This document shows positions 9,097 to 16,743 of a stretch of 57,268 nt of DNA, one piece after another; within the stretch, counting starts at the first letter, position 1; each line of letters starts with the position of its first letter. The translations under genes were made by a program, and so were the position numbers. The notes beneath the pieces were generated by a model. It did no database searches and was not told the DNA's origin. It saw only the letters and a program-made list of their open reading frames with translations. The stretch comes from Desulfosporosinus sp. HMP52 (lineage in GTDB: Bacteria; Bacillota; Desulfitobacteriia; Desulfitobacteriales; Desulfitobacteriaceae), in the NCBI RefSeq assembly GCF_000765145.1, contig NZ_JMGA01000036.1, forward strand, positions 1 through 57,268. Direction: 5' to 3'.

Positions 9097-10512
9097 TTAA
9101 GGTACTTCCTGCAGCCAAGTACGATATAATAGCTCAATTCCTCGATTAATTTCTTCAATACTCATGCCGCCAAACCCCATCATTATTTGAGATCTATTAC
9201 TGTCTTTGTGAAGAAAAGTTCTAGAGAGTGGGAATAGTCGGACTTCGCTCTCCGCAGCACGCTTGATAAGCTCCTCTTCACTAAGAGGATTATCAACTAG
9301 CTCTATAACAACGTGGAGCCCCGCTCCTTGACCAATGATTTTAACTTGAGTGCCGAAATGACGGTGAATCGATTGTAGGAGTGCGTCGTGCTTTTCTTTA
9401 TAAACTGTTCGCATTTTACGCAAATGCCGTTCCCAGTACCCCAGTTCCATGAACTTTTGCAGTGTTCTCTGTTCTAGTAGAGATACATTCGTAAAATAAT
9501 CCCTGAATAACCTATGATAGACAGTTAATAATCGGTGAGGCAGAACCATATAACTTATTCGAAGCGCAGGCGATAATACCTTAGAAAAAGTACCTACATA
9601 GACTATATTCCCTTGCGGGTGTAATCCTTGTAACGCAGGAATTGGTTTGCCGAAGTACCTCAGTTCGCTATCATAGTCGTCTTCAATGATGACTCCCCCG
9701 ACAGATTCTGCCCAATCAATTAATTTTAATCGTTTTGTCACAGGCATAACATAGCCTAATGGAAATTGGTGGGAAGGCGTGACATATACAACGGTACTCT
9801 TGGTCTTCTGTAGACACTCCAAGTCTAGACCATCCGAATTTACAGATACGGTTGTGATAGAAAACGAATGATTTCGGAAAACAGCTTTTGGAACGAAATA
9901 GCCAGGATCTTCTACAGCCAATTTCGAATGATCTTCTTTCAATATGGGCGCTAAGATAGAAAGACTATCTTGAAGTCCCGAGCAAACAACGATTTGTTCA
10001 GGATCACAAGAAACACCACGAGAGCGCGACAGATATCTTTGAATCTCGCAGCGCAAATCAAAATCACCTTGCTGATTACCATCGGAAGCAAGGTGATTTT
10101 GATCATCCTTTAAACAATCAACATAAAGTTTACGCCACAGGTTAACAGGGAAACTGCCTGGGGAAAGTCGAGCCGGATGAAAATCAAAGGCAAATGATTT
10201 TCCGTCTTCAGAGCCTTCTTTCGGTGACATGCATACTTGACGGAGAGGCGATTGGCGGAATTCAGGGTCTATTGATGAAACGAAGTATCCGCTTCTTGGC
10301 TTGCTGTGTATATACCCTTCTGCATATAACTGTTGATAGGCATACTCCACAGTATTACGGCTTACCGATAATTCACTAGATAAGTTTTTAATAGAAGGAA
10401 GCTTGGTAGTTGGGGGCAATTCCCCTGTTAATATTTGATTTTTAATCTGGTTATATATTTTAGTGTGCAACGGCTGACGACCCTGACCGTCCAATATAAA
10501 CATTGCTCTCAC
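9097..10512 (-). CDS. MocR-family transcription regulator (GntR winged helix fused to aminotransferase fold)
   Basis: The 471-residue protein has an N-terminal GntR winged helix (residues about 10-78, 'QILTGELPPTTKLPSIKNLS', 'VSRNTVEYAYQQL') followed by a fold-type I aminotransferase domain. PLP-binding signatures include 'IIEDDYDSELRY' and the lysine in 'GTFSKVLSPALR'. MocR proteins such as PdxR and GabR sense pyridoxal phosphate or amine substrates and usually control a divergent neighbour. Here the divergent gene encodes a pyridoxamine-phosphate-oxidase-fold protein, which fits a vitamin B6-linked role. The repeats between them may be its operator. Confidence 0.9.
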   Translation of the reverse strand: MRAMFILDGQGRQPLHTKIYNQIKNQILTGELPPTTKLPSIKNLSSELSVSRNTVEYAYQQLYAEGYIHSKPRSGYFVSSIDPEFRQSPLRQVCMSPKEGSEDGKSFAFDFHPARLSPGSFPVNLWRKLYVDCLKDDQNHLASDGNQQGDFDLRCEIQRYLSRSRGVSCDPEQIVVCSGLQDSLSILAPILKEDHSKLAVEDPGYFVPKAVFRNHSFSITTVSVNSDGLDLECLQKTKSTVVYVTPSHQFPLGYVMPVTKRLKLIDWAESVGGVIIEDDYDSELRYFGKPIPALQGLHPQGNIVYVGTFSKVLSPALRISYMVLPHRLLTVYHRLFRDYFTNVSLLEQRTLQKFMELGYWERHLRKMRTVYKEKHDALLQSIHRHFGTQVKIIGQGAGLHVVIELVDNPLSEEELIKRAAESEVRLFPLSRTFLHKDSNRSQIMMGFGGMSIEEINRGIELLYRTWLQEVP

Positions 10513-10582
10513 CTAATCCTTTATATGTAGGATCTTAATTACCGCCATTATATATAGGCTAATACCTAGCGTCAAGGCTCAG

Positions 10583-10636
10583 GAAAATTGCGCCAAAGAT
10601 AACTGCCCCTGTACTTAATTTGAAAATTGCCCCTGT
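10583..10636. repeat. interleaved direct repeats upstream of the MocR gene
   Basis: GAAAATTGC occurs at 10583-10591 and 10622-10630, and TGCCCCTGT at 10604-10612 and 10628-10636 (24 bases apart). MocR regulators commonly bind direct repeats in the shared upstream region, so these may be operators. Repeats of this kind also occur at the ends of IS21-type elements, so a relic of such an element is an alternative. Confidence 0.45.
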
Positions 10637-10816
10637 GTTTAGGGGGAATTATATCTTATAATCTGGGTGTCCGGTGGCTAACACATCGATTGCTTTGTGC
10701 AGATGGTAATTCGAAAATTACTGAGTGCATTGCAGTAATAGAGGACACAATAGTAGTGTCAACCAATCAAGTATGAGTTATCTAACACTTCTTCAAAACA
10801 GAAAGGATGTATTCTT

Positions 10817-11194
10817 ATGCTTAATGAAAAATTATTGGAGGTACTTTCTCATCCCACAGACGGAGCCATCTCTATCGTGACCAACGGTGACGACGGTCCG
10901 CATTTAGTAAATACCTGGAATAGCTATGTTGTAGTTACCCCTGAGGATAAACTATTGATTCCAGCTTACGGCTATAACAAAACGGAAAAAAATCTCAGCG
11001 TTCATAACGATGTTACTCTTTCCATTGCCAGCAAGGAAATCCAGGGTTATAAGGCTAAGGGTACAGGCTTTATCCTGAAAGGAACTACCCGTTTTCTAAA
11101 ATCAGGTGAAGACTTTGAGCGTATGAAAGAAAAATTCTCTTGGGTTCGAGCAGTATTAGAGATAACTGTGTCATCTGCGAAACAAATGCTTTAA
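10817..11194 (+). CDS. pyridoxamine 5'-phosphate oxidase-family flavoprotein
   Basis: This 125-residue protein has the split-barrel FMN-binding pattern: 'DGAISIVTNGDDGPHLVNTWNSYV', then 'LLIPAYGYNKTEKNL', 'VTLSIASKE' and 'GTGFILKGTTRFL'. Proteins of this size bind FMN but are usually not true PNP oxidases. The ribosome site GAAAGGATG precedes the ATG. It is divergent from the MocR gene 304 bases away, so regulation by MocR is likely. A terminator follows at 11278-11315. Confidence 0.8.
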   Translation: MLNEKLLEVLSHPTDGAISIVTNGDDGPHLVNTWNSYVVVTPEDKLLIPAYGYNKTEKNLSVHNDVTLSIASKEIQGYKAKGTGFILKGTTRFLKSGEDFERMKEKFSWVRAVLEITVSSAKQML

Positions 11195-11277
11195 ATTAGC
11201 TACTATGTTGAGCTTTCCAATATTGTATTGATACCCTTGGTATTATTAAAATATACCTAAATATATTAAAAACACTC

Positions 11278-11315
11278 AAAACCAGCATATCATTTTTGAT
11301 AATGCTGGTTTTTTT
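11278..11315 (+). terminator. rho-independent terminator of the flavoprotein gene
   Basis: AAACCAGCAT (11279-11288) pairs with ATGCTGGTTT (11302-11311), with an inner ATC/GAT pair, and is followed by a run of T to 11315. It lies 84 bases after the stop codon. Confidence 0.85.
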
Positions 11316-11354
11316 ACCCCATCCAAATGGTCGCTCAAGAACATTTAGCTCAAA

Positions 11355-11394
11355 AACCTCATCCAGCGTCAATTTGGCGATGACTCCGTTGCAT
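11355..11394 (-). pseudogene. fragment copied from an efflux adaptor gene
   Basis: On the minus strand this short piece reads NGVIAKLTLDEVF, nearly identical to 'NGVIAKLTLDDF' in the adaptor gene at about 1,800-1,835. About 28 of 30 bases agree (plus strand, CATCCAG.GTCA.TTTGGCG and onward). It has no start or stop of its own and is a relic of a second adaptor gene. Confidence 0.65.
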
Positions 11395-11515
11395 TTTTAA
11401 TTCTCTGGAGTAAGGCCACGGGTTCACCCCCTTCTATAGAAAATTTGATATAGCTCCTTTAAAATTAATGGGTTCTGAATACTCAAACAAATTACTATAA
11501 TTGCCTCAGTAGTGC

Positions 11516-11562
11516 TGCTATAATGTGAATATGAATTATCTTCCAATAGCATTAAAGGAGGG
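11516..11562 (+). promoter_or_regulatory. orphan promoter and ribosome site left of the IS607-type element
   Basis: TGCTATAAT at 11516-11524 is a good extended -10 element, and AAAGGAGGG at 11554-11562 is a strong ribosome site, yet no gene begins here. The downstream metallo-beta-lactamase gene (ATG 13064) has no ribosome site of its own. Joining GGAGGG to the CCTAATCC before that ATG gives a normal 8-base spacing. I infer that this is the original promoter and ribosome site of that gene, split off by the insertion. Confidence 0.55.
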
Positions 11563-11646
11563 ATAAAACTGTAGCCGAACCCTATAAGATCTTATTGATA
11601 ATTTATAATGCTGTTAGTGTACGTTACCAATAGAGGTGCTTTTGAA

Positions 11647-11798
11647 TTGTACTATTATTCAATTGGTGAATTTGCCAAACTTATTGGGAAGACGGAACAA
11701 ACATTAAGAAACTGTAAAAATAACACGCTAAAACCCCACCATATTGCTCGAAGATGATCAAGGAGTTGCTTGAGAATGATACTGGGGAAAAAAGTTAG
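11647..11798 (+). pseudogene. tnpA (IS607 serine transposase) with internal deletion
   Basis: From the TTG at 11647 the first 36 codons read 'YYSIGEFAKLIGKTEQTLRN' and onward, the MerR-like helix-turn-helix of IS607 TnpA, then hit a stop at 11755. A second frame, 11754-11798, reads MIKELLENDTGEKS, the usual C-terminal tail of the same protein. The serine-recombinase catalytic domain (about 150 residues) between them is gone, and the junction is out of frame. The element cannot transpose by itself. Confidence 0.8.
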
Positions 11799-12894
11799 AC
11801 TCAAGCCCACCGAAGAACAGGAACATCAACTGTGGAAATCTTCAGGAACTGCAAGATGGGCTTATAACTGGGCCTTGGATCAACAAGAAAAAAACTATGC
11901 TAAGGGTGGCAAGTTTCGTTCGGATAATGAGCTAAGAAAAGAATTAACCCAATTAAAGCAAACGGAAGAGTTTTCTTGGCTTTATGATGTCTCCAACAAT
12001 ATCACGAAACAAGCGATCAAAGATGCTTGTGATGCTTACAAGAAATTTTTCAAGAAACTTGCCGATAAGCCAAACTTCAAGAGTCGAAAGAAATCAAAAC
12101 CATCTTTCTACAATGATGTTGTGAAGTTGAAGGTTAAATCTGGAATTGTTCTGATTGAGAAAGTCGGATGGATCAAAAGTTCAGAGCAGTTACCGATCGG
12201 TGTGAACTACACTAATCCTAGAGTTTCGTTTGACGGAAAGTATTGGTATCTATCCCTAGGAATTGAGCAGGAACAAAGCACAGAACCATTGACACGTGAA
12301 GTCATTGGTATTGATGTTGGGGTGAAAGAACTTGCAGTTTGCTCTAACGGCATGATAGTCAAGAATATTAATAAATCTCGAGTTGTCAAAAAGCTAGAGA
12401 AACGGCTTCGTAGGTTGCAACGTAAAGTTTCTCGTAAATATGAACTAAATAAGGAGGGAAGCCGTTTCGTCAAAACCTGCAACATTATAAAAGTGGAAAA
12501 GCAAATTCGTATACTACATCGAAGGTTAAATGGGATACGAACTAATCATATCCACCAAGCCACTAAGGCAATTGTGAAAACCAAACCTTGTAAAGTGGTT
12601 ATGGAAACCTTGAATATCAAGGGTATGATGAAAAATCGACATCTATCGAAAGCCATTGCCCAGCAAAAACTGTATGACTTTAAGTCAAAGCTTCAATACA
12701 AATGTGAGATACAGGGCATTGAACTCGTTGAGACAGACAAATGGTTTCCATCGAGTAAGCTGTGTTCCGGTTGTGGGGCTATAAAGCAAGACTTAAAATT
12801 GTCAGACAGAGTGTACAAGTGTAAGTGTGGTTTAGCGATTGATAGAGATTTTAATGCTTCCATTAATCTTTCGAGATATCAATTAGTAGTCTAG
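11776..12894 (+). CDS. tnpB: TnpB RNA-guided nuclease of an IS607-type element
   Basis: This 372-residue protein is of normal TnpB length. It has an N-terminal helical/wedge region ('LKPTEEQEHQLWKSSGTARW'), the RuvC pieces with catalytic Asp in 'IGIDVGVKELAV', Glu in 'VVMETLNIKGM' and Asp in 'GLAIDRDFNAS', and a zinc finger C-x2-C...C-x-C ('LCSGCGAIKQDL', 'YKCKCG'). All acidic residues are present, so nuclease activity should be retained. The ATG at 11776 is preceded by AAGGAG at 11760-11765 and overlaps the end of the tnpA tail; a TTG six bases earlier is the alternative. TnpB proteins use an RNA made from their own 3' end and the flanking DNA to cut the empty donor site. Confidence 0.9.
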   Translation: MILGKKVRLKPTEEQEHQLWKSSGTARWAYNWALDQQEKNYAKGGKFRSDNELRKELTQLKQTEEFSWLYDVSNNITKQAIKDACDAYKKFFKKLADKPNFKSRKKSKPSFYNDVVKLKVKSGIVLIEKVGWIKSSEQLPIGVNYTNPRVSFDGKYWYLSLGIEQEQSTEPLTREVIGIDVGVKELAVCSNGMIVKNINKSRVVKKLEKRLRRLQRKVSRKYELNKEGSRFVKTCNIIKVEKQIRILHRRLNGIRTNHIHQATKAIVKTKPCKVVMETLNIKGMMKNRHLSKAIAQQKLYDFKSKLQYKCEIQGIELVETDKWFPSSKLCSGCGAIKQDLKLSDRVYKCKCGLAIDRDFNASINLSRYQLVV

Positions 12895-13055
12895 TCACCT
12901 AAAAAAGACACTACTAATGTGTACGATTCGTTGCATCGGAATTTAAGCCTGTGGAGTGTTATATCAAACGAAAGTAGTCTTCGGACAAAATCGGACACAA
13001 TGAATCAGGAAGCAAACAAAGCTTTTATATACTTTTATAAAGTTTTGGCAACGGG
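12850..13055 (+). ncRNA. probable right-end guide RNA (omega/reRNA) scaffold of tnpB
   Basis: The 3' end of tnpB and the 160 bases after it contain the AATTTAAGCCTGTGGAGTG block and a later GAATCAGGAAGCAAACAAAG stretch that recur after tnpB genes. In studied elements this region is transcribed as the guide RNA, with the guide taken from the DNA next to the element's right boundary. If the boundary is at 13055, the guide would start CCTAATCCATGTGTC, i.e. the beginning of the downstream gene. The exact RNA ends cannot be read from sequence. Confidence 0.5.
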
Positions 13056-13063
13056 CCTAATCC

Positions 13064-14032
13064 ATGTGTCAAGAAATACGACCCAATTTGTTTAGAATAG
13101 AAATTCCACTGCCGAAAAATCCACTTAAGGCTCTAAATTCCTATGTGATCAAGGGGCCGGAACGTAATCTCATTATCGATACCGGGATGAACCGGGAAGA
13201 ATGTCTTAAGGCAATGCAGGCAGGCTTAATTGAGCTGTCAGTGAATCTGAATGTCACTGACTTCTTTATTACCCACCTTCATGCAGATCATTTAGGGCTT
13301 GTGTCCAGCTTGGCCTCTTCTACATCGAAAATATACTTTAACGGGCCCGATGCCGAGTTGATAAACTTCCCATCTTGGGAAGAAGAGAAACACTTCGCTA
13401 AGATATTCGGGTTTCCCGAAGATGAACTTGAAGCGGCCATTGCAATGCATCCTGGTTTTAAATACGGCAATACCAAAAAGGTAGACTTTGAAATCCTTAA
13501 GCAGGATGACGTTTTGAGTATCGGTGACTACAGCTTTAAGTGCATTGAGACTCCGGGACATTCTCCCGGACACATGTGCCTCTACGACTCAAGTAAAAAA
13601 ATTCTTGTGTCAGGGGACCATATTCTTAGCAACATAACCCCAAACATTTCCCTTTGGGGCGATGATTGGGATCCTTTAGGTGTTTATTTAAAAAGTTTAG
13701 ACAAAGTGAGTATCCTCGACGTTGAACTTGTTTTACCAGGTCACAGAGCGCTCATTACCTCCTGCAGGGAAAGAATTCAGGAACTTAAGCTGCACCATCA
13801 GGAACGGGTGGTTGAGATTCTCGCCATTTTAAGCAGAGGTAATTTGAATGGTTACCAAGTCGCTGCTCAGATGACTTGGGATATGACATATGAGTCATGG
13901 GAGATGTTTCCGGTTACCCAGAAATGGTTTGCAACAGGGGAAGCGATTGCTCATCTCAAATATTTGGAAGGTAAGGGCAAAGTTAGAAGAGAGACTGAGC
14001 AGGGGAAACTAGTTTATACCTTGGCAAAATAG
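13064..14032 (+). CDS. metallo-beta-lactamase-fold hydrolase with C-terminal winged helix
   Basis: This 322-residue protein carries the metal-binding motif 'THLHADHLG' (His71, His73, Asp75, His76), a later 'ETPGHSPGHM', 'SGDHIL' and 'LPGHR', the complete set for the MBL fold. The last 80 or so residues look like a winged helix ('ILSRGNLNGYQVAAQM', 'AHLKYLEGKGKVRRE'), as in LACTB2/YhfI-type hydrolases. The N terminus appears complete. There is no ribosome site before the ATG because an IS607-type element ends a few bases upstream, so expression is probably reduced or comes from the element. Confidence 0.88.
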   Translation: MCQEIRPNLFRIEIPLPKNPLKALNSYVIKGPERNLIIDTGMNREECLKAMQAGLIELSVNLNVTDFFITHLHADHLGLVSSLASSTSKIYFNGPDAELINFPSWEEEKHFAKIFGFPEDELEAAIAMHPGFKYGNTKKVDFEILKQDDVLSIGDYSFKCIETPGHSPGHMCLYDSSKKILVSGDHILSNITPNISLWGDDWDPLGVYLKSLDKVSILDVELVLPGHRALITSCRERIQELKLHHQERVVEILAILSRGNLNGYQVAAQMTWDMTYESWEMFPVTQKWFATGEAIAHLKYLEGKGKVRRETEQGKLVYTLAK

Positions 14033-14235
14033 TATATTGTGCGGGATCTTCATCTGGCGGTTCGTTTAACGAGTTCTAAAAAGTCTGTCCGATGGTCAAT
14101 ATAAATTTACCTGCCGCTGAGGCCCAGAGTGTTCCGGTTTCCAGTGGCAGCCCCTTTATGCCCTTCAATGGCTTTTAAAAGGGAGATTTGGAAATTCGGG
14201 CTATTCCGTCTTTCAGTAAGCTAGCTTAATCCCCG

Positions 14236-16443
14236 TCAAAAAGGGCAATTTCGCAAAACCTCGTCACCCACTTCCGCAACGACCTCCCGCCAGAGCTGCA
14301 CAGGCTGCCGGGCCAATTCTGCCGGGACTATCTCCGTTAAACGGATTTGCCGGTCACTGAAGCTTTGTTTAACCTCCCGGAAGGCTGCCGCTGCCTGAGC
14401 CTCATGGTTATTTTCCAAAAGTATCCGGTCGGCAATCCGCTCCTTGAGTTCGGCCAGCAGCTTGCCTTCCAGATACTCCGTCATGACCTTTTCCGGCGGG
14501 ATCACCTTGCCCTGATCATAGGAGCGGATTTTCTCCTCCAGCCAGGCAATGAATTGGGGCGTACTCATGGCGTTCAGTTCCACGCGATACTCTTGCAGCC
14601 AGTCCTTCCAGGCAGGACTAATATAGCCGGCCACACCTCTCTGGCGGCTTGATGCTTCCACTTTTTCCACCTCCAGCCCCATGAGCACCGCTTCTTCCGG
14701 CTCCAGGCCGAGATTGATGATCTTCACCGTGCGGCCCGGTCTGGCCTTGGTTTCATTTTGCAGGGTATCGTAGATGGTTGTGCCATAGGCATCCGCATCG
14801 TGAATGCAGAAAAAAGTGATCTCTTCCTCCCCGTCCTCCCCCAGTGCGTCCAGCAAATCCTTGACTGCCCGGCTGGCGTAGCCTTTGCTGGTGAGGAGTG
14901 CCATATCGTATTTCTCCGGAATCTTCTTCTCTTTAAGCACATTGAAGAAGCCTTCTTTTTCAATATACAAAACTTTGTTGAAGGTCCAGGCGGGCTTGCG
15001 GTAATTCTCCACGGCAATGGTGCCGATAGGGATATCCCGGCCTTCGTGGGGATGATACAGCGTTCCCCGGTCATCCCTGTACATCATCGGGATGTCGCCG
15101 TGCTCGGCTTCATAACCGCCGATCAGATCTTTGCAGAAATAGGCGTAATCCGGTTCCTTGCCCAGTTCCCTGATCACATAGGGCCGGACGGCATAATAGA
15201 GCTGGCGCAGGCTGAAGCGGTATTCCCCATTGCCGCTGGCTTTGGCAATGGCTTCCTCCAGGCAGGCGGCGACGATTTCTTTCTGGGACCGCTTTCTCGC
15301 CGGAGCAGCGGGGAGGGACTTTTTTAATTTGTTCACCGCCTTGGTAATACTGGCGCCGATAGTCTCAGCCATCACTCCCAGGTCCGGTTCTTTGCCGTCC
15401 GTCACAATTGGCACATAAGGGGTCATGACATTGATTAAAAGCCTGGCGGGTTTGGCCTTAAAATAATGTCTGAAGCCGCAGCCGAAAATCTTCAGCTCAC
15501 TTTTATTACAGAAGATGTGAACCTCTCCCGTCACCGGGGACTTATTGAGCAGAACCGTGATCTGGGGTTCGTCGGCAAAGTCGGCGTATGCTTCGACCAC
15601 AAAGGGGATTTCTGCCTCATGAACCCCTCTGACGGATTCCACCGTAAAGGTACCGCAGCTTCTGTAATAGCCTTTCCAGTACTCCAGCTCACCGATCCGC
15701 CCCAGCCTCTCCGGGTTCGTTTTCGTGACCAGGGTCCTGAGCTCGGCCAACAGTGCTTCCGTGTCGGCGAAGGTCAGGGAAGCGGCGGCTGCCCCATAGG
15801 GATACCTGCGGGATAGTATCCCGGCTTTCTTACTGCAGCCGTCAAATTGGGCGATTAGTTCCCGGACAGACCCGCTGTAGGCCTGAAACAATTCAAAGAA
15901 GTTTTCGCTGGTATACCAATAAGGGGATGTCTTCCCCTGGTAGGTTTGACCTTGGGCATATTGCAGCGCCAATTTGGCCCAGGCCGGATCAATCTCCATT
16001 TGGCCCAGGGAAAAGCTGATTTTACTCCCCCCTTCGCCGTAAGGGCCTAAACTTTCCGTCAATGCCGAACCGTCGTTCTGGCAATGGATCCGGTAGTTTT
16101 CCCCCCCGGTAGCAACCAAAAGCCGGCCGCCTGTGGCCGCCACCGCCCCGGCCACCACCCGCAGGCCGTTCCCCAGTGCTCCCCGGGTGGGCAGGCGCAA
16201 GTATTTGGAGGATTTAAGGGGCCTGTTGATGGCAAACAAGCCGGGATCCATGCCGGGCCCCTGATCTTTGACATAAAAAAAATCGTCCTCAAAGCCGATT
16301 TCACACTCACCGCACACATCCAGGGCATTGTCCGTGAGTTCTTTGCAAACCAGCAGCGACAGTTTATCTTTAGGCACCCCCGCCTTTTGGGGCAGGGATT
16401 CAATATTTCTGAATAATTTCCAGTCTTCCCGTTCAAACAGCAT
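14236..16443 (-). CDS. fused GHKL-ATPase/Spo11-like protein, topoisomerase VIII-like
   Basis: This 735-residue protein combines both halves of a type IIB DNA topoisomerase. The N-terminal GHKL ATPase has the N box 'KELTDNALD' (34-42), G1 'DQGPG' (60-64) and G2 'PTRGALGNGL' (85-94). A middle transducer-like region follows (about 220-370). The C-terminal Spo11/TopoVI-A part has the Tyr motif 'LRQLYYAV' (Tyr416/417 as candidate nucleophile) and a TOPRIM with Glu495 ('YIEKEGFF') and 'HDADAYG' (549-554). Fusion in the order B-A is the defining trait of topoisomerase VIII, known mainly from plasmids and integrated elements. It is GC-richer than its surroundings. The start ATG at 16443 has AGGAGGAG 12-17 bases before it. 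Confidence 0.8.
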   Translation of the reverse strand: MLFEREDWKLFRNIESLPQKAGVPKDKLSLLVCKELTDNALDVCGECEIGFEDDFFYVKDQGPGMDPGLFAINRPLKSSKYLRLPTRGALGNGLRVVAGAVAATGGRLLVATGGENYRIHCQNDGSALTESLGPYGEGGSKISFSLGQMEIDPAWAKLALQYAQGQTYQGKTSPYWYTSENFFELFQAYSGSVRELIAQFDGCSKKAGILSRRYPYGAAAASLTFADTEALLAELRTLVTKTNPERLGRIGELEYWKGYYRSCGTFTVESVRGVHEAEIPFVVEAYADFADEPQITVLLNKSPVTGEVHIFCNKSELKIFGCGFRHYFKAKPARLLINVMTPYVPIVTDGKEPDLGVMAETIGASITKAVNKLKKSLPAAPARKRSQKEIVAACLEEAIAKASGNGEYRFSLRQLYYAVRPYVIRELGKEPDYAYFCKDLIGGYEAEHGDIPMMYRDDRGTLYHPHEGRDIPIGTIAVENYRKPAWTFNKVLYIEKEGFFNVLKEKKIPEKYDMALLTSKGYASRAVKDLLDALGEDGEEEITFFCIHDADAYGTTIYDTLQNETKARPGRTVKIINLGLEPEEAVLMGLEVEKVEASSRQRGVAGYISPAWKDWLQEYRVELNAMSTPQFIAWLEEKIRSYDQGKVIPPEKVMTEYLEGKLLAELKERIADRILLENNHEAQAAAAFREVKQSFSDRQIRLTEIVPAELARQPVQLWREVVAEVGDEVLRNCPF

Positions 16444-16563
16444 GGCCTGAGTTCACTCCTCCTGATTTGAGATGCTGGAATATCATATGCAATTTCCATC
16501 AATCTGTCAGGGGGAATTCCCAGGAGGATAATTACCTGGCACGCAATTATCTTTTTTTCCTCT

Positions 16564-16743
16564 TCAGTTATATTCAGAAATTCCGCAGAAAAGGCCCCCA
16601 CCGTTTTCGATGAGAGCCGAATGATTAGGATAGATTCCCTCGGGCCCACGAACGTAGCATAACTTATAACTTTCTTCATATTGGTACCCTTTAGCTGCTG
16701 AAAGATCATTTACGTTTACACTCACATGATCTATTCTATTCAT
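16564..16743 (-). pseudogene. glyoxalase/VOC-family gene with internal deletion
   Basis: The frame starts MNRIDHVSVNVNDLSAAK, the standard first strand and helix of a VOC protein, then jumps to 'YQYEESYKLCYVRGPEGI', which belongs to the last strand of the same family. About 80 residues between them are missing and the tail is altered. The ATG overlaps the stop codon of the DHFR-like gene by 8 bases, so the two once formed an operon. Confidence 0.7.

Larger units (their letters stand above)
11563..13055 (+). mobile_element. IS607-type element with intact tnpB and broken tnpA
   Basis: The element contains a tnpA remnant and a full tnpB, followed by a non-coding right end with the sequence AATTTAAGCCTGTGGAG that is typical of tnpB 3' ends. 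Both proposed boundaries lie next to G-runs (GGAGGG at 11557-11562, ACGGG at 13051-13055), which agrees with the GG target preference of IS607 serine transposases and their lack of terminal repeats. The present length is about 1.49 kb; adding back the missing middle of tnpA gives the usual 1.9-2.0 kb. The boundaries are inferred to within a few bases. Confidence 0.65.

Noticed and set aside
14758-15327. Long plus-strand frame (189 codons) opposite the topoisomerase gene
   Set aside because: The opposite strand has the GHKL, Tyr and TOPRIM motifs in one intact frame. Long antisense frames are expected in GC-rich genes.
16059-16709. Minus-strand frame of 216 codons overlapping the start of the topoisomerase gene
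   Set aside because: Its second half is the topoisomerase gene read in the wrong frame. Only the part upstream of 16444 might be a remnant, which is listed as a finding.
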